A program made the position numbers and the translations under genes. Positions 27,071 through 35,981 of a stretch of 64,000 nucleotides of DNA are shown here, one piece after another. The notes under the pieces are model-generated. The model was not told the origin of the DNA and made no database searches. It worked only from the letters and a program-made list of their open reading frames with translations. Source of the stretch: Brenneria izadpanahii (lineage in GTDB: Bacteria > Pseudomonadota > Gammaproteobacteria > Enterobacterales > Enterobacteriaceae); the NCBI RefSeq assembly GCF_017569925.1, contig NZ_CP050854.1:1550001-1614000 (forward strand), read 5' to 3'. The first letter of the stretch is position 1. Each line of letters begins with the position of its first letter.

Positions 27071-27916
27071 ATTAACTCCTTTATATTTAACCGCATTTAT
27101 TTCACCAGTAATAAGAAACAGGCCGAATAATTCATCGGCATAGCTGTCGTTTCCCGTTGCTGGTGGCGTATTAACCATTTATTAATAACGATAAAGATAA
27201 TCATTATTATGAATAATATTAATCGAATGGCTGAGCTTTCTGTGTTTACAGCGTATTTTGATTTTTCTTCATGGTGAAATAAAAAGTACCGCAAGGAGAC
27301 TAATATGAGGTTGATATATTAATCGTAGCGTTCCACATAATTAATAGTGGCGAAAGCTCTTTATGATGCCAATGGCTATTTCTCCGCGTCTGCTGATTCA
27401 ATTATCTGTGACGGGATTTTATTTTTGTTTAATAAAGGTATTAGCCTATTAAAATAAAGATAGAAGCAGAATGAATGTTTAACAATGTGTGCATATTGAT
27501 ATGTAATAAAAAAGTTTAAAAGATAATGATGTTGCTATTTTATGTGTTTTTATCCCTTATTATTGGTTTTTCATAGTGTTTTAATCCAAAATCATGATCT
27601 TTATCTCTGCCTTGGCTAAGGGGGCGCGAGCGGATGTTCGGTGAGCTTGAGATGGCGTTTGAAAGCGGCTACCGGCTTATCGTGGGTTGATTTTTGTGGA
27701 AATAACCTGCTCGCCGCCGCTTGCCATACTTGGCGAACCTGCGGGGGTTACGCTAAAACGCTCCCTTTATTTAGTGATTAAATTTACAACAGGAATCTGT
27801 AATAATACCCTTTCGTTGTAAGCTGACATTGTATCAGGCTGGCCTGTTGTACATATCAACTTATTGATTCGTAATCGTTTTGATTACAATATTTGTCATC
27901 AACAAAGCGGTGTGAT
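27071..27916. other. AT-rich control region between pilus operon and sixA
   Basis: About 850 bp with no supported gene; short frames inside have no ribosome sites. The stretch 27180-27600 is very AT-rich, with many TTTATT/AATAA runs, typical of H-NS-silenced promoters of horizontally acquired pili. The right part (27760-27900) should contain the sixA promoter. No specific operator can be named. Confidence 0.5.
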
Positions 27917-28402
27917 ATGCAAGTTTTGATTATGCGTCATGGTGATGCCGTGCCTGATGCCGCCAGCGATTCGCAGCGGCCCTTGAGTGCGCGCGGTTAT
28001 GATGAATCGCAGAAGATGGCGTTTTGGCTGAATACCCAGGGAATGAATATCGATCGCATTCTGGTTAGTCCTTACCTGCGCGCGCAGCAAACGTTGAAAG
28101 CGGTTAGGGATATTTTGTCATTGCCGGTGGAAGACGAGTGTTTGCCGGAGCTAACGCCCGGCGGCAATGCCAAATTAGTCAGTTATTATCTACAGACGCT
28201 GGCAAAGGAAGGGACGGAATCGGTGCTGATTATCTCTCACCTGCCATTGGTCGGCTACCTGGTCGCGGAGTTATGCCCAGCTGAAACGGCCCCCATGTTT
28301 GCGACCTCGGCCATTGCCTGCGTAAATATTGATGAGCAATCGGGCAACGGCGTGTTTGACTGGCAGGTCAGCCCGTCTCAGCTAGAACGGAAGATTTCAT
28401 AA
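27917..28402 (+). CDS. sixA: Phosphohistidine phosphatase SixA
   Basis: A 161-residue histidine phosphatase (RHG family) that removes phosphate from phosphohistidine proteins such as the PTS protein NPr and the ArcB HPt domain. Catalytic His8 in IMRHGDAVPDA, and a second His in LIISHLPLVGYL; Arg in YLRAQQTL completes the pocket. Start at ATG 27917, giving MQVLIMRHG as in E. coli (161 residues). It is convergent with smrB. Confidence 0.95.
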   Translation: MQVLIMRHGDAVPDAASDSQRPLSARGYDESQKMAFWLNTQGMNIDRILVSPYLRAQQTLKAVRDILSLPVEDECLPELTPGGNAKLVSYYLQTLAKEGTESVLIISHLPLVGYLVAELCPAETAPMFATSAIACVNIDEQSGNGVFDWQVSPSQLERKIS

Positions 28403-28444
28403 CAAGGCGCTTCTTGCCAACCGAAGGCGCTCCCGCCCAGGGGG

Positions 28445-28981
28445 CTACGAAGGCGCATCCAGGGCGACGAGCACCAGTAACGCGGCGCTCCCGCCAAACT
28501 CCTTGGGCGCTTGGTGAAACGCCAGCACATCGGGATGTTGCGCCAGCCACAGCGGCGTCTGCTGTTTTAGAATATGTTTGCCGTGACCGTGCATAACGCA
28601 GGCGCAATAAACATGTTCCCGGCGGCAGGCGGCCAGCAGCGCGCCCAGTTCCTGTTTGGCCTGCAATTGCGTCAGACCGTGCAGATCGAGAAATAACTCA
28701 GGGGAATAATCTCCCCGCCGCAGTTTCTTCAATTCATAGTGGTCGACGCCGGGGCGAACGTAGCGGGTCGGGCCGTCGCTTTCCAACTGCGGCTGAAATT
28801 CGTCTGAAAAATAAAAACTGGCGTCGACCTGCTCCTGCAATGCCCGTCTGGGCGGCAACTCGCTGAGTTTGCGGCGCGCCGGCTTATGGAGATAGGTATC
28901 CTGGCGCAGCTTTTTAGCGCCGGAGACTGAAGCACGAAACAGCTGTAATTCTTCGTCATTCAGTGAGTATTTATTCTTCAT
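28445..28981 (-). CDS. smrB: Smr-domain ribosome rescue endonuclease SmrB
   Basis: A 178-residue protein (E. coli YfcN/SmrB, 183) that cleaves mRNA between collided ribosomes. N-terminal region [25 protein letters not shown], then the Smr domain with [16 protein letters not shown] and the catalytic [16 protein letters not shown]. The C-terminus closes with [10 protein letters not shown]. Divergent from prmB, as in E. coli. Confidence 0.95.
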   Translation of the reverse strand: MKNKYSLNDEELQLFRASVSGAKKLRQDTYLHKPARRKLSELPPRRALQEQVDASFYFSDEFQPQLESDGPTRYVRPGVDHYELKKLRRGDYSPELFLDLHGLTQLQAKQELGALLAACRREHVYCACVMHGHGKHILKQQTPLWLAQHPDVLAFHQAPKEFGGSAALLVLVALDAPS

Positions 28982-29151
28982 CGGTTTGTCACTCTACATC
29001 AACATTCCGCCAGTTTACCTTTTCTCTGTTCCGCCGCTAAATAAAAGTCTGCTAAACCTTAGCTCGGCAGGTTATAACTGCTGATTTGTCGCGGGCTTCA
29101 TGGCAAACTAGGCGTCAATTTTCCATTCGGATGTGTCTGCGGAGGATAACC

Positions 29152-30084
29152 TTGGACAAAATTTTCGTCGACGAGGCCATCAACGATCTTCATACCATAC
29201 AGGATATGTTGCGTTGGGCCGTCAGCCGGTTTAACGCAGCCAATGTCTATTATGGTCACGGTACGGATAATCCCTGGGATGAAGCGGTTCAGCTGGTTCT
29301 GCCCAGTTTGTTTTTACCTCTTGATATTCCAGAGGATATGTATACCTCGCGTTTAACTTCCAGCGAGCGTCATCGCATTGTCGAACGCGTTATTCGCCGG
29401 GTAAATGAACGCATCCCGGTCGCCTATCTGACCAACAAAGCCTGGTTCTGCGGCCTGGAATTTTATGTCGATGAGCGGGTTTTGGTGCCGCGTTCGCCTA
29501 TCGGCGAATTAATCGGCAATTACTTCGGCGAACTGCTGCCGAAAGCGCCCGCACATATTCTGGATATGTGCACCGGCAGCGGCTGTATTGCGATTGCCTG
29601 CGCCCAAGCTTTTCCGCAAGCGGAAGTCGACGCGGTGGACATCTCTGCGGATGTGCTGGCGGTGACCGAACAGAACATACAGCAACACGGCATGGAACAT
29701 TGCGTTACGCCCATCCGTTCCGATCTGTTCCGCGACTTGCCCGCCATCCAGTACGACCTGATCGTGACCAATCCGCCTTATGTCGATGAAGAAGACATGT
29801 CGGATCTGCCGCAGGAATTCCGCTATGAGCCGGAATTGGGGCTGGCGGCAGGGAGCGACGGCCTGAAACTGGTGCGCCGTATTCTGGCTTGCGCGCCGGA
29901 CTATCTCAGCGATGACGGCGTGCTGATTTGCGAAGTGGGCAACAGCATGGTGCACTTGATCGAGCAATATCCCGATATCCCGTTCACCTGGCTGGAGTTC
30001 GACAACGGCGGAGACGGGGTATTCATGTTGACCAAATCTCAACTCGTTGATTGTCAAACGCATTTCAGCATATATCGTGACTGA
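29152..30084 (+). CDS. prmB: Ribosomal protein uL3 glutamine methyltransferase PrmB
   Basis: A 310-residue SAM-dependent methyltransferase modifying a glutamine of ribosomal protein L3. SAM site [16 protein letters not shown] and the substrate-glutamine motif [12 protein letters not shown]. The start is a TTG at 29152, with GGAGG 7-8 nt upstream, giving a protein of exactly the E. coli length beginning (M)[10 protein letters not shown]; the frame further left to 29086 has no support. Probably co-transcribed with aroC 46 bp downstream. Confidence 0.96.
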   Translation: MDKIFVDEAINDLHTIQDMLRWAVSRFNAANVYYGHGTDNPWDEAVQLVLPSLFLPLDIPEDMYTSRLTSSERHRIVERVIRRVNERIPVAYLTNKAWFCGLEFYVDERVLVPRSPIGELIGNYFGELLPKAPAHILDMCTGSGCIAIACAQAFPQAEVDAVDISADVLAVTEQNIQQHGMEHCVTPIRSDLFRDLPAIQYDLIVTNPPYVDEEDMSDLPQEFRYEPELGLAAGSDGLKLVRRILACAPDYLSDDGVLICEVGNSMVHLIEQYPDIPFTWLEFDNGGDGVFMLTKSQLVDCQTHFSIYRD

Positions 30085-30130
30085 TTCGATACATAAGTTA
30101 AAACCATTATTGATACGCTAAGGAGTTGTG

Positions 30131-31216
30131 ATGGCAGGCAACAGTATTGGGCAGTTTTTCCGCGTCACCACATTTGGTGAGTCTCACGGAATTGCCCTGG
30201 GCTGTGTGGTTGACGGCGTACCGCCAGGGATCCCGCTGACGGAGGCCGATCTGCAACACGATCTGGATCGCCGCCGCCCAGGGACGTCCCGTTACACGAC
30301 CCAGCGTCGTGAACCCGACCAGGTTCGTATTCTCTCGGGAGTATTTGACGGCGTAACCACCGGAACCAGCATTGGCTTACTGATCGAAAATACCGATCAG
30401 CGTTCTCAGGATTACAGCGCCATCAAAGACGTTTTCCGCCCAGGTCATGCCGATTACACCTATGAACAAAAATATGGTCTGCGTGATTATCGCGGCGGCG
30501 GCCGCTCTTCGGCGCGAGAAACCGCGATGCGGGTCGCGGCCGGGGCGATAGCGAAAAAGTATCTGCAACAGCAGCACGGCGTGAAAATTCGCGGCTATCT
30601 ATCCCAGATCGGCGATGTGGCCTGTGAGCTGAAAGATTGGGATCTGGTTGAACAGAATCCTTTTTTCTGCCCGGACGCCGACAAATTGGATGCCTTGGAC
30701 GAGCTGATGCGGGCGCTGAAAAAAGAAGGCGATTCCATCGGCGCCAAGGTCAGCGTGGTGGCCGAGTCGGTTCCCGCCGGGTTGGGTGAGCCGGTATTTG
30801 ATCGTCTTGACGCCGATCTGGCGCACGCCCTGATGAGCATCAATGCGGTGAAAGGGGTGGAAATTGGCGACGGCTTCGCGGTGGTGACGAAACGCGGCAG
30901 CGAAAACCGCGATGAGATTACCCCGCAGGGTTTCCAGAGCAACCACGCCGGCGGCATTTTAGGCGGCATCAGCAGCGGACAGCACATTATTGCTCATTTG
31001 GCGTTGAAACCGACGTCCAGCATTATGGTGCCGGGAAAAACCATTAACCGTCAGGGCGAAGCGACGGAAATGGTAACCCGCGGACGTCACGATCCCTGCG
31101 TGGGGATCCGCGCGGTGCCGATTGCCGAAGCGATGATGGCGATTGTATTAATGGATCACCTGCTGCGCCAGCGTGCGCAGTGTGGCGATGTCGAAAGTCA
31201 GGTTCCCCGCTGGTAA
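30131..31216 (+). CDS. aroC: Chorismate synthase
   Basis: Last enzyme of the shikimate pathway; converts 5-enolpyruvylshikimate 3-phosphate to chorismate using reduced FMN. 361 residues, the standard length, opening [20 protein letters not shown]. Further signatures are [32 protein letters not shown] and [24 protein letters not shown] lies just upstream; a GTG directly before the ATG is not used. mepA follows after 6 bp. Confidence 0.98.
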   Translation: MAGNSIGQFFRVTTFGESHGIALGCVVDGVPPGIPLTEADLQHDLDRRRPGTSRYTTQRREPDQVRILSGVFDGVTTGTSIGLLIENTDQRSQDYSAIKDVFRPGHADYTYEQKYGLRDYRGGGRSSARETAMRVAAGAIAKKYLQQQHGVKIRGYLSQIGDVACELKDWDLVEQNPFFCPDADKLDALDELMRALKKEGDSIGAKVSVVAESVPAGLGEPVFDRLDADLAHALMSINAVKGVEIGDGFAVVTKRGSENRDEITPQGFQSNHAGGILGGISSGQHIIAHLALKPTSSIMVPGKTINRQGEATEMVTRGRHDPCVGIRAVPIAEAMMAIVLMDHLLRQRAQCGDVESQVPRW

Positions 31217-31222
31217 CACATA

Positions 31223-32053
31223 ATGAAAAAAGGGTTAGTTGGGTTTATCGCGTTGGTATGCTGCGCACCGCTATGGGCGAAGACCCCCTGGCAGGAAATA
31301 ACGCACCCGGTTGCGGGCGCGCCTCAGGCCATCGGCAGTTTTTCCAATGGTTGCATCATCGGCGCTCATCCGCTGCCGCTGCAGTCGCCGGATTATCAAG
31401 TCATGCGCGTCGATCAGCGGCGCTACTATGGTCATCCCGATCTGCTGGCTTTTATTTCCCGCCTGAGCGCAACGGTTAAGCGCCGTACGGCCGCCAATGT
31501 ATTGATTGGCGATATGGGGATGCCGGCCGGCGGGCGTTTTAGCAGCGGCCATGCCAGCCATCAGTCCGGCCTGGATGTTGATATCTGGCTGCAATTACCG
31601 AAGCGGCGCTGGAGCGAGCAACAGCTTCTTAAGCCGCAGCCTATCGATCTGGTCGCGGGAAATGGCCGCCAGATTAATCCCCGCGTTTGGCGGCCTGAAG
31701 TGGCGACGCTGGTGAAGCTGGCGGCGAAAGATAGCGAAGTGACGCGCATTTTCGTTCATCCGGCGATAAAAAAACAGCTGTGCGTCGAAGCGGGTCAGGA
31801 TCGTGACTGGCTACGCAAAGTTCGTCCGTGGTTCGGCCACCGCGCGCATATGCACGTTCGTCTGCGCTGTCCGGCCGATAGCCTGGAGTGTCAGGAGCAG
31901 GCGCCGCCGCCCCAAGGCGATGGATGCGGCGCTGAGTTAACCAGTTGGTTCCAGCCTAAGCAGCCGGGACAGGAGCAGCCGGTCAAAACCTCGCCGCCGC
32001 CTTTACCCTCTACATGTCAGTCTTTAGTCGATAAGCATTTTGCAGCGGAATAA
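31223..32053 (+). CDS. mepA: Penicillin-insensitive murein endopeptidase MepA
   Basis: A 276-residue periplasmic LAS-family zinc peptidase that cuts D-Ala-mDAP cross-links in peptidoglycan. Signal peptide cut after PLWA (residue 19). Zinc ligands are in [15 protein letters not shown] and HRAHMHVRL. Six cysteines typical of the enterobacterial enzyme (for example C14-type leader excluded, NGCIIG, QLCVEAG, LRCP, LECQ) and a Pro-rich C-terminus ([11 protein letters not shown]). E. coli MepA has 274 residues. It lies in an aroC-mepA-yfcA-epmC-yfcL cluster. Confidence 0.96.
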   Translation: MKKGLVGFIALVCCAPLWAKTPWQEITHPVAGAPQAIGSFSNGCIIGAHPLPLQSPDYQVMRVDQRRYYGHPDLLAFISRLSATVKRRTAANVLIGDMGMPAGGRFSSGHASHQSGLDVDIWLQLPKRRWSEQQLLKPQPIDLVAGNGRQINPRVWRPEVATLVKLAAKDSEVTRIFVHPAIKKQLCVEAGQDRDWLRKVRPWFGHRAHMHVRLRCPADSLECQEQAPPPQGDGCGAELTSWFQPKQPGQEQPVKTSPPPLPSTCQSLVDKHFAAE

Positions 32054-32056
32054 TTT

Positions 32057-32857
32057 ATGGATTGGTTTGTTGTCGGTCCGGAAATGCTGGGCATTCTTTT
32101 TTTGGTCGCCGTTCTGGCTGGATTTATAGACTCTATCGCCGGTGGCGGCGGTTTATTATGCGTACCGGCTTTGCTTGCCGTCGGGCTGTCGCCCGCGCAG
32201 GCGCTGGCGACCAATAAATTGCAATCCGTCGGCGGTTCGTTTTCAGCCAGCCTCTATTTTATCCGCCGCCGGGCGGTTAATCTGGTCGAGCAGAAGCTGG
32301 CAATCGCCTTGACCTTCATCGGTTCGACGTTTGGCGCCTGGCTAATCCAGCAGATTCACGCCGATTTTCTGCGGCAGCTGTTGCCCGTGCTGATTATTGG
32401 CATCGGACTCTATTTTTTGCTGTCGCCGAAGATTGGCGATGAAGACCGGCAGCGCCGTCTTTCCGGGCTGCCTTTTGCCGTGATTGCCGGCGGCTGCGTC
32501 GGGTTCTATGACGGTTTCTTTGGTCCGGGAGCCGGCTCGTTCTATGCGCTGGCTTTTGTCACCTTGAGCGGTTTTAATCTGGCGAAGGCGACGGCGCATG
32601 CCAAAATCCTTAATTTCACCTCTAATTTCGGCGGGCTGCTGTTTTTTATGCTTGGCGGTAAAGTGGTGTGGGGGCTGGGCGCGGTGATGCTGGCGGGGCA
32701 GTTTATCGGCGCGCGTCTCGGCGCCAAAATGGTGTTGAGCAAGGGGCAAAAGCTGATTCGCCCTATGCTGGTGATTGTTTCCGCCATCATGAGCTGCAAA
32801 CTTATTTATGACAACCATGGGCATGACATCGCACATTGGCTGGGGCAATTTTTCTGA
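32057..32857 (+). CDS. yfcA: TSUP-family membrane transporter YfcA
   Basis: A 266-residue inner-membrane protein with about eight hydrophobic helices, of the TauE/SafE (TSUP, DUF81) family. Hallmarks: FIDSIAGGGGLLCVPALLAVG and ALATNKLQSVGGSFSA, and in the second half GFYDGFFGPGAGSFYALAFV and KATAHAKILNFTSN. The family exports organosulphur or small organic anions; substrate of YfcA is unsettled. The stop (TGA) overlaps the epmC ATG by one base. Confidence 0.95.
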   Translation: MDWFVVGPEMLGILFLVAVLAGFIDSIAGGGGLLCVPALLAVGLSPAQALATNKLQSVGGSFSASLYFIRRRAVNLVEQKLAIALTFIGSTFGAWLIQQIHADFLRQLLPVLIIGIGLYFLLSPKIGDEDRQRRLSGLPFAVIAGGCVGFYDGFFGPGAGSFYALAFVTLSGFNLAKATAHAKILNFTSNFGGLLFFMLGGKVVWGLGAVMLAGQFIGARLGAKMVLSKGQKLIRPMLVIVSAIMSCKLIYDNHGHDIAHWLGQFF

Positions 32858-33420
32858 TGGCGACAAAAACAAATACGAGTACGCATCACTATCAGCAGTT
32901 AATCGATATTTTTAATGATTGCTTTAGCGAAGAGTACAACACCCGCCTGGTCAAGGGCGATGATGAGCCAATCTATCTGCCGGCGGACGAGCAGGCGCCG
33001 TATCATCGGATTATCTTTGCGCACGGTTTTTACGCCAGCGCGCTGCACGAAATTTCCCACTGGTGCATTGCCGGCGAAAAACGGCGTTTGCAGGTCGATT
33101 TCGGCTACTGGTATTGTCCCGATGGGCGCGACGCCATGACTCAGTCTCAGTTTGAGTCCGTTGAGATCAAGCCGCAGGCGTTCGATTGGCTGTTCTGCGC
33201 GGCGGCGGATTTTCCGTTCAACGTCAGCTGCGACAATTTGAATGGCGACGTCGAGCCGGATCGCATCGCTTTTCAACGCCGGGTGCATGCGCAGGTGATG
33301 CAGTATCTGCAGCAGGGGATCCCGGCGCGGCCCGCGCGCTTTATTAATGCGTTACAATCGTTTTACAATACGCCGCCGCTGACGGCCGAACGCTTTCCCT
33401 ATCCAGCCGATCTCTGCTGA
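32857..33420 (+). CDS. epmC: Elongation factor P hydroxylase EpmC (YfcM)
   Basis: A 187-residue enzyme that hydroxylates the beta-lysyl-lysine of elongation factor P, last step after EpmA and EpmB. Core blocks: FNDCFSEEYNTRLVKGDDEPIYLPAD, the metal-binding HEISHWCIAG (HExxH-like), and DFGYWYCPDGRDAMTQSQFE. E. coli YfcM has 182 residues. The start ATG at 32857 overlaps the yfcA stop (TGATG), so the genes are coupled. Confidence 0.95.
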   Translation: MATKTNTSTHHYQQLIDIFNDCFSEEYNTRLVKGDDEPIYLPADEQAPYHRIIFAHGFYASALHEISHWCIAGEKRRLQVDFGYWYCPDGRDAMTQSQFESVEIKPQAFDWLFCAAADFPFNVSCDNLNGDVEPDRIAFQRRVHAQVMQYLQQGIPARPARFINALQSFYNTPPLTAERFPYPADLC

Positions 33421-33454
33421 ATCGCGCTGAAAACCGATTAACTGAGGATGATAA

Positions 33455-33742
33455 ATGATCGCAGAATTTGAGGCGCGTATTCTGGCGCTGATTGATGACA
33501 TGGTGGAGCATGCCAGCGACGACGAACTTTTTGCCGGCGGCTATCTGCAGGGTCATTTGACGGTGTCGGTGGCGGAAGCGGAGGAGAACGGCGAGCATAC
33601 TCCCGAAGCGCTTTATGCGCGGGTCAGCGGCAGCATTGATAAAGCCATCAAAAACGGCGAGCTGTCTCCTCCGGATCAAGCGCTGGTGAATGATATGTGG
33701 GAAAGGCTATTCCAGCAGGCGATGAGCCGGAAAACGCATTAA
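33455..33742 (+). CDS. yfcL: YfcL family protein
   Basis: A 95-residue small acidic cytosolic protein, opening [36 protein letters not shown], the pattern of E. coli YfcL. Function unknown. It lies 34 bp after epmC, with GAGG upstream, and closes the cluster that begins at aroC. A strong hairpin follows. Confidence 0.93.
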   Translation: MIAEFEARILALIDDMVEHASDDELFAGGYLQGHLTVSVAEAEENGEHTPEALYARVSGSIDKAIKNGELSPPDQALVNDMWERLFQQAMSRKTH

Positions 33743-33757
33743 AGGTATGGTTCTACT

Positions 33758-33784
33758 GTTCCGGCGGGGGCGGCCCGCCGGAAC
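33758..33784. terminator. Strong inverted repeat after yfcL
   Basis: Perfect 11-bp stem GTTCCGGCGGG / CCCGCCGGAAC with a 5-nt loop. A T-run (TTGTTTTTT) follows 8 bp later on the plus strand. It separates convergent yfcL and azlD, so it may terminate both. Confidence 0.75.
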
Positions 33785-33799
33785 GGATAGCGTTGTTTT

Positions 33800-34111
33800 T
33801 TAAAACCACGCGCATAACAGATAAAAGAACAGCAAACTGACCAGAACGCAGATAACCATGCTGCGGATAAAAAACGCGATAACGGCGCTAAAGATCGCTC
33901 CCCAGAAATAAGGATTATCGGGAAACGGCCGTAAATCTCCCTGGGCAAACAGGATCACGGGGCCGCAGATCGCGCTGAGCAGACAAGGCGCCGAGTATTT
34001 CAGCGCGTCATGCGCTAGTCCCGGCAGTTTTACCGGCGTTCGGGGTTCAAGAAAGATGTAACGGTTGAAAAATACGATCCCGGCCAGCGCGCACAGCAAT
34101 AACCAACTCAT
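33800..34111 (-). CDS. azlD: Branched-chain amino acid exporter small subunit AzlD
   Basis: A 103-residue membrane protein with three to four helices, the small partner of AzlC (BrnFE-type exporter of leucine, isoleucine, valine or methionine). Opens MSWLLLCALAGIVFFNRYIFLEP, matching the AzlD pattern with its Arg-Tyr. The start at 34111 has GGGAGGAAG upstream and overlaps the azlC stop (ATGA), as is usual for this pair; an upstream in-frame ATG is inside azlC. Confidence 0.9.
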   Translation of the reverse strand: MSWLLLCALAGIVFFNRYIFLEPRTPVKLPGLAHDALKYSAPCLLSAICGPVILFAQGDLRPFPDNPYFWGAIFSAVIAFFIRSMVICVLVSLLFFYLLCAWF

Positions 34112-34845
34112 ACTTCCTCCCTCGCTATGCGCGAGACCATGACGGAAAACATCATTCCGCAAAGACCGGAAATAATAATCGCCCCTTCAATATGATAGTA
34201 AGACAGCAGCATAGAGCCGAGCAGCGAAAACAGCACGCCGGAAAAAACGCTGAGACGATTAATCATCGGTACGATTAGCGTAATAAAGGTGGCGATAATT
34301 GAAAAATCGAGGTGATATTTTTCCAGATCGGGAATGGCGTTCGCCATAAAAATACCCAGCAGTCCGCATATATTCCAGCAAAGATAAAATACCAGTCCGG
34401 CGCCAATCAGATAACCCGGCGTCAGCGTTTCTTTATTCTTTTTCGCCATGCTCAGCGCAAAGAGTTCATCCGTAAGCAGAAAACCGATTGGAATACGGTA
34501 ACGGGCGCGTAATAGGGAAACGAACTCCCTGAGCGTCAGTCCGTAAATAAAATGTTGGGCGGTCAGAAAAAAGATCGAGACGACGATGGTAAATAAGCTG
34601 GCCCCGGACATCAGCAGGCCGAGAGTGACGAGCTGCGCGGCGCCGGCAAAGATGATGGCGGACATTCCGACGGCCTGCCATAGGCTCAACCCGGATTGTA
34701 TCGCCATGGAGCCGGCCAGGATCCCCCATGGAATGACCGACAGGCACAGCGGCAACATCGCCACCGCTCCGGCGGTAAAGCCATGCCATGGGGACGGCGT
34801 TTTATTGTCATCCGGCGATAACACGTCAGCCTCAGGCGTATTCAT
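34108..34845 (-). CDS. azlC: Branched-chain amino acid exporter large subunit AzlC
   Basis: A 245-residue inner-membrane protein of the AzlC/YgaZ family. After a hydrophilic start (MNTPEADVLSPDDN), the signature LPLCLSVIPWGILAGSMAIQSGLSL is followed by IIFAGAAQLVTLGLL and LTAQHFIYGLTLREF. With AzlD it exports branched-chain amino acids. The AraC-type gene 207 bp upstream on the same strand probably controls it. Confidence 0.93.
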   Translation of the reverse strand: MNTPEADVLSPDDNKTPSPWHGFTAGAVAMLPLCLSVIPWGILAGSMAIQSGLSLWQAVGMSAIIFAGAAQLVTLGLLMSGASLFTIVVSIFFLTAQHFIYGLTLREFVSLLRARYRIPIGFLLTDELFALSMAKKNKETLTPGYLIGAGLVFYLCWNICGLLGIFMANAIPDLEKYHLDFSIIATFITLIVPMINRLSVFSGVLFSLLGSMLLSYYHIEGAIIISGLCGMMFSVMVSRIAREEV

Positions 34846-34924
34846 AGATAATCATATCCTCAAAAAAAACGATGAATGCAGCCTACGGCGATAGCGTAAT
34901 AATGTATTGAATAAAATTGCTCAG

Positions 34925-35041
34925 TATACTCGTCATACTTCACGTCGCAGGTGCGTTGGCCGCGCTCAGCCACCCGAATCACTTACCTGACGGGATTCCT
35001 TCTCTTGCCGCCTTCCTGCAACTCGAATTATTTAGCGTATA
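34925..35041. repeat. Dispersed palindromic repeat, copy C (117 bp)
   Basis: Same end structure as the copies at 17457 and 56842 (TATACT...GCGTATA; inner arms CTTCACGTCGCAG and CCTGCAACTCGAA) but a different core (TGCGTTGGCCGCGCTCAGCC, then CACCCGAATCACTTACCTGA). This core type is a frequent variant in Serratia/Yersinia/Pectobacterium genomes as I recall. It fills the gap between the AraC-type regulator and azlC. Confidence 0.7.
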
Positions 35042-35052
35042 AATAAATGCCG

Positions 35053-35910
35053 CTAACCTTTTATCTGATAATTCGCAGGGAAATTCAGCGAGCGTATAAA
35101 TTCGCCCGGCGTGATGCCCAGGGCTTTTTTAAAGTGCCGATTGAAATGACTTTGATCGGAAAATCCGCACAATGAGGAAACGGTTAATATGCTGTGTCCC
35201 GCCAGTAATAATGATTTAGCTTTTCGCAGCCGGGCATGAACTAAATAAGCGTGCGGCGTCATGCCCACCGTTTTTTTAAACTGGCGTAAAAAATGCCACG
35301 GGCTGAGCGTCGCGATATTAGCCAGTTCGATCAGCGACACATCCTGTTCGGGGCAGGCATCGATTAATGCTTTAACGTTGGCGATATGGTTAGCGGAATC
35401 CGGTAAGTCGCGTTCGAAGACACGGCTTTTCCCATATCGCATGATCAACCAGGCCAGCGATGAGAAGAGCAGCGTTTCTTTCAATAGCGAGTTGCCCTCC
35501 TGCGTTAATAGAGTAAATGTCAGAAGCAGTTGCTCCGACAGACCGGGATCGTGCACCACCGCATCTGGAAACCAGGGAATCGCCCCCTGGGATTGTTGAA
35601 GGTCGCGGGAAAGGGAACGCAGCAAATCAAGGGTGGGGTAAATCGCCCGATATGACCATCCGCCGGCCACGGCTGAATGTCCGGTATGAATTTCATCGGC
35701 GTTCACCAAAATAATGTCGCCTTTGGGCGCTACGTGATCGCCGCCGGTGCGATAAAAACGCTGCGCGCCTTCTTCAATGACGCCGATACAGAAATTTTCA
35801 TGCGCGTGGCGGGAGAAACGCTGCTGTTTGTAATGCGCTTGCAGCATTTCCAAACCGCCGAACTCTTTAAAATGGCGAAAATGGGCTTGTTCCTTCTCTT
35901 TCTCCGCCAT
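35053..35910 (-). CDS. AraC-family transcriptional regulator (probable regulator of azlCD)
   Basis: A 285-residue regulator. Residues 1-165 form a cupin-type sensing domain (FSRHAHENFCIGVIEEGAQRFYRTGG, then ILVNADEIHTGH). Residues 185-280 are the double helix-turn-helix AraC domain (LIELANIATLSPWHFLRQFKKTVGMTPHAYL and SSLCGFSDQSHFNRHFKKALGITPGEF). GGAGGC lies upstream of the ATG. This AraC-with-AzlCD arrangement is common, and the sensing domain probably detects an amino acid. It is upstream of, and co-oriented with, azlCD. Confidence 0.9.
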   Translation of the reverse strand: MAEKEKEQAHFRHFKEFGGLEMLQAHYKQQRFSRHAHENFCIGVIEEGAQRFYRTGGDHVAPKGDIILVNADEIHTGHSAVAGGWSYRAIYPTLDLLRSLSRDLQQSQGAIPWFPDAVVHDPGLSEQLLLTFTLLTQEGNSLLKETLLFSSLAWLIMRYGKSRVFERDLPDSANHIANVKALIDACPEQDVSLIELANIATLSPWHFLRQFKKTVGMTPHAYLVHARLRKAKSLLLAGHSILTVSSLCGFSDQSHFNRHFKKALGITPGEFIRSLNFPANYQIKG

Positions 35911-35981
35911 TGAGCGCCTCCCGTGATTTTGCCCGTTTGGTATAAAATTGCCTCAGTGTTTAATCTGTGCCCGCTTTATCG

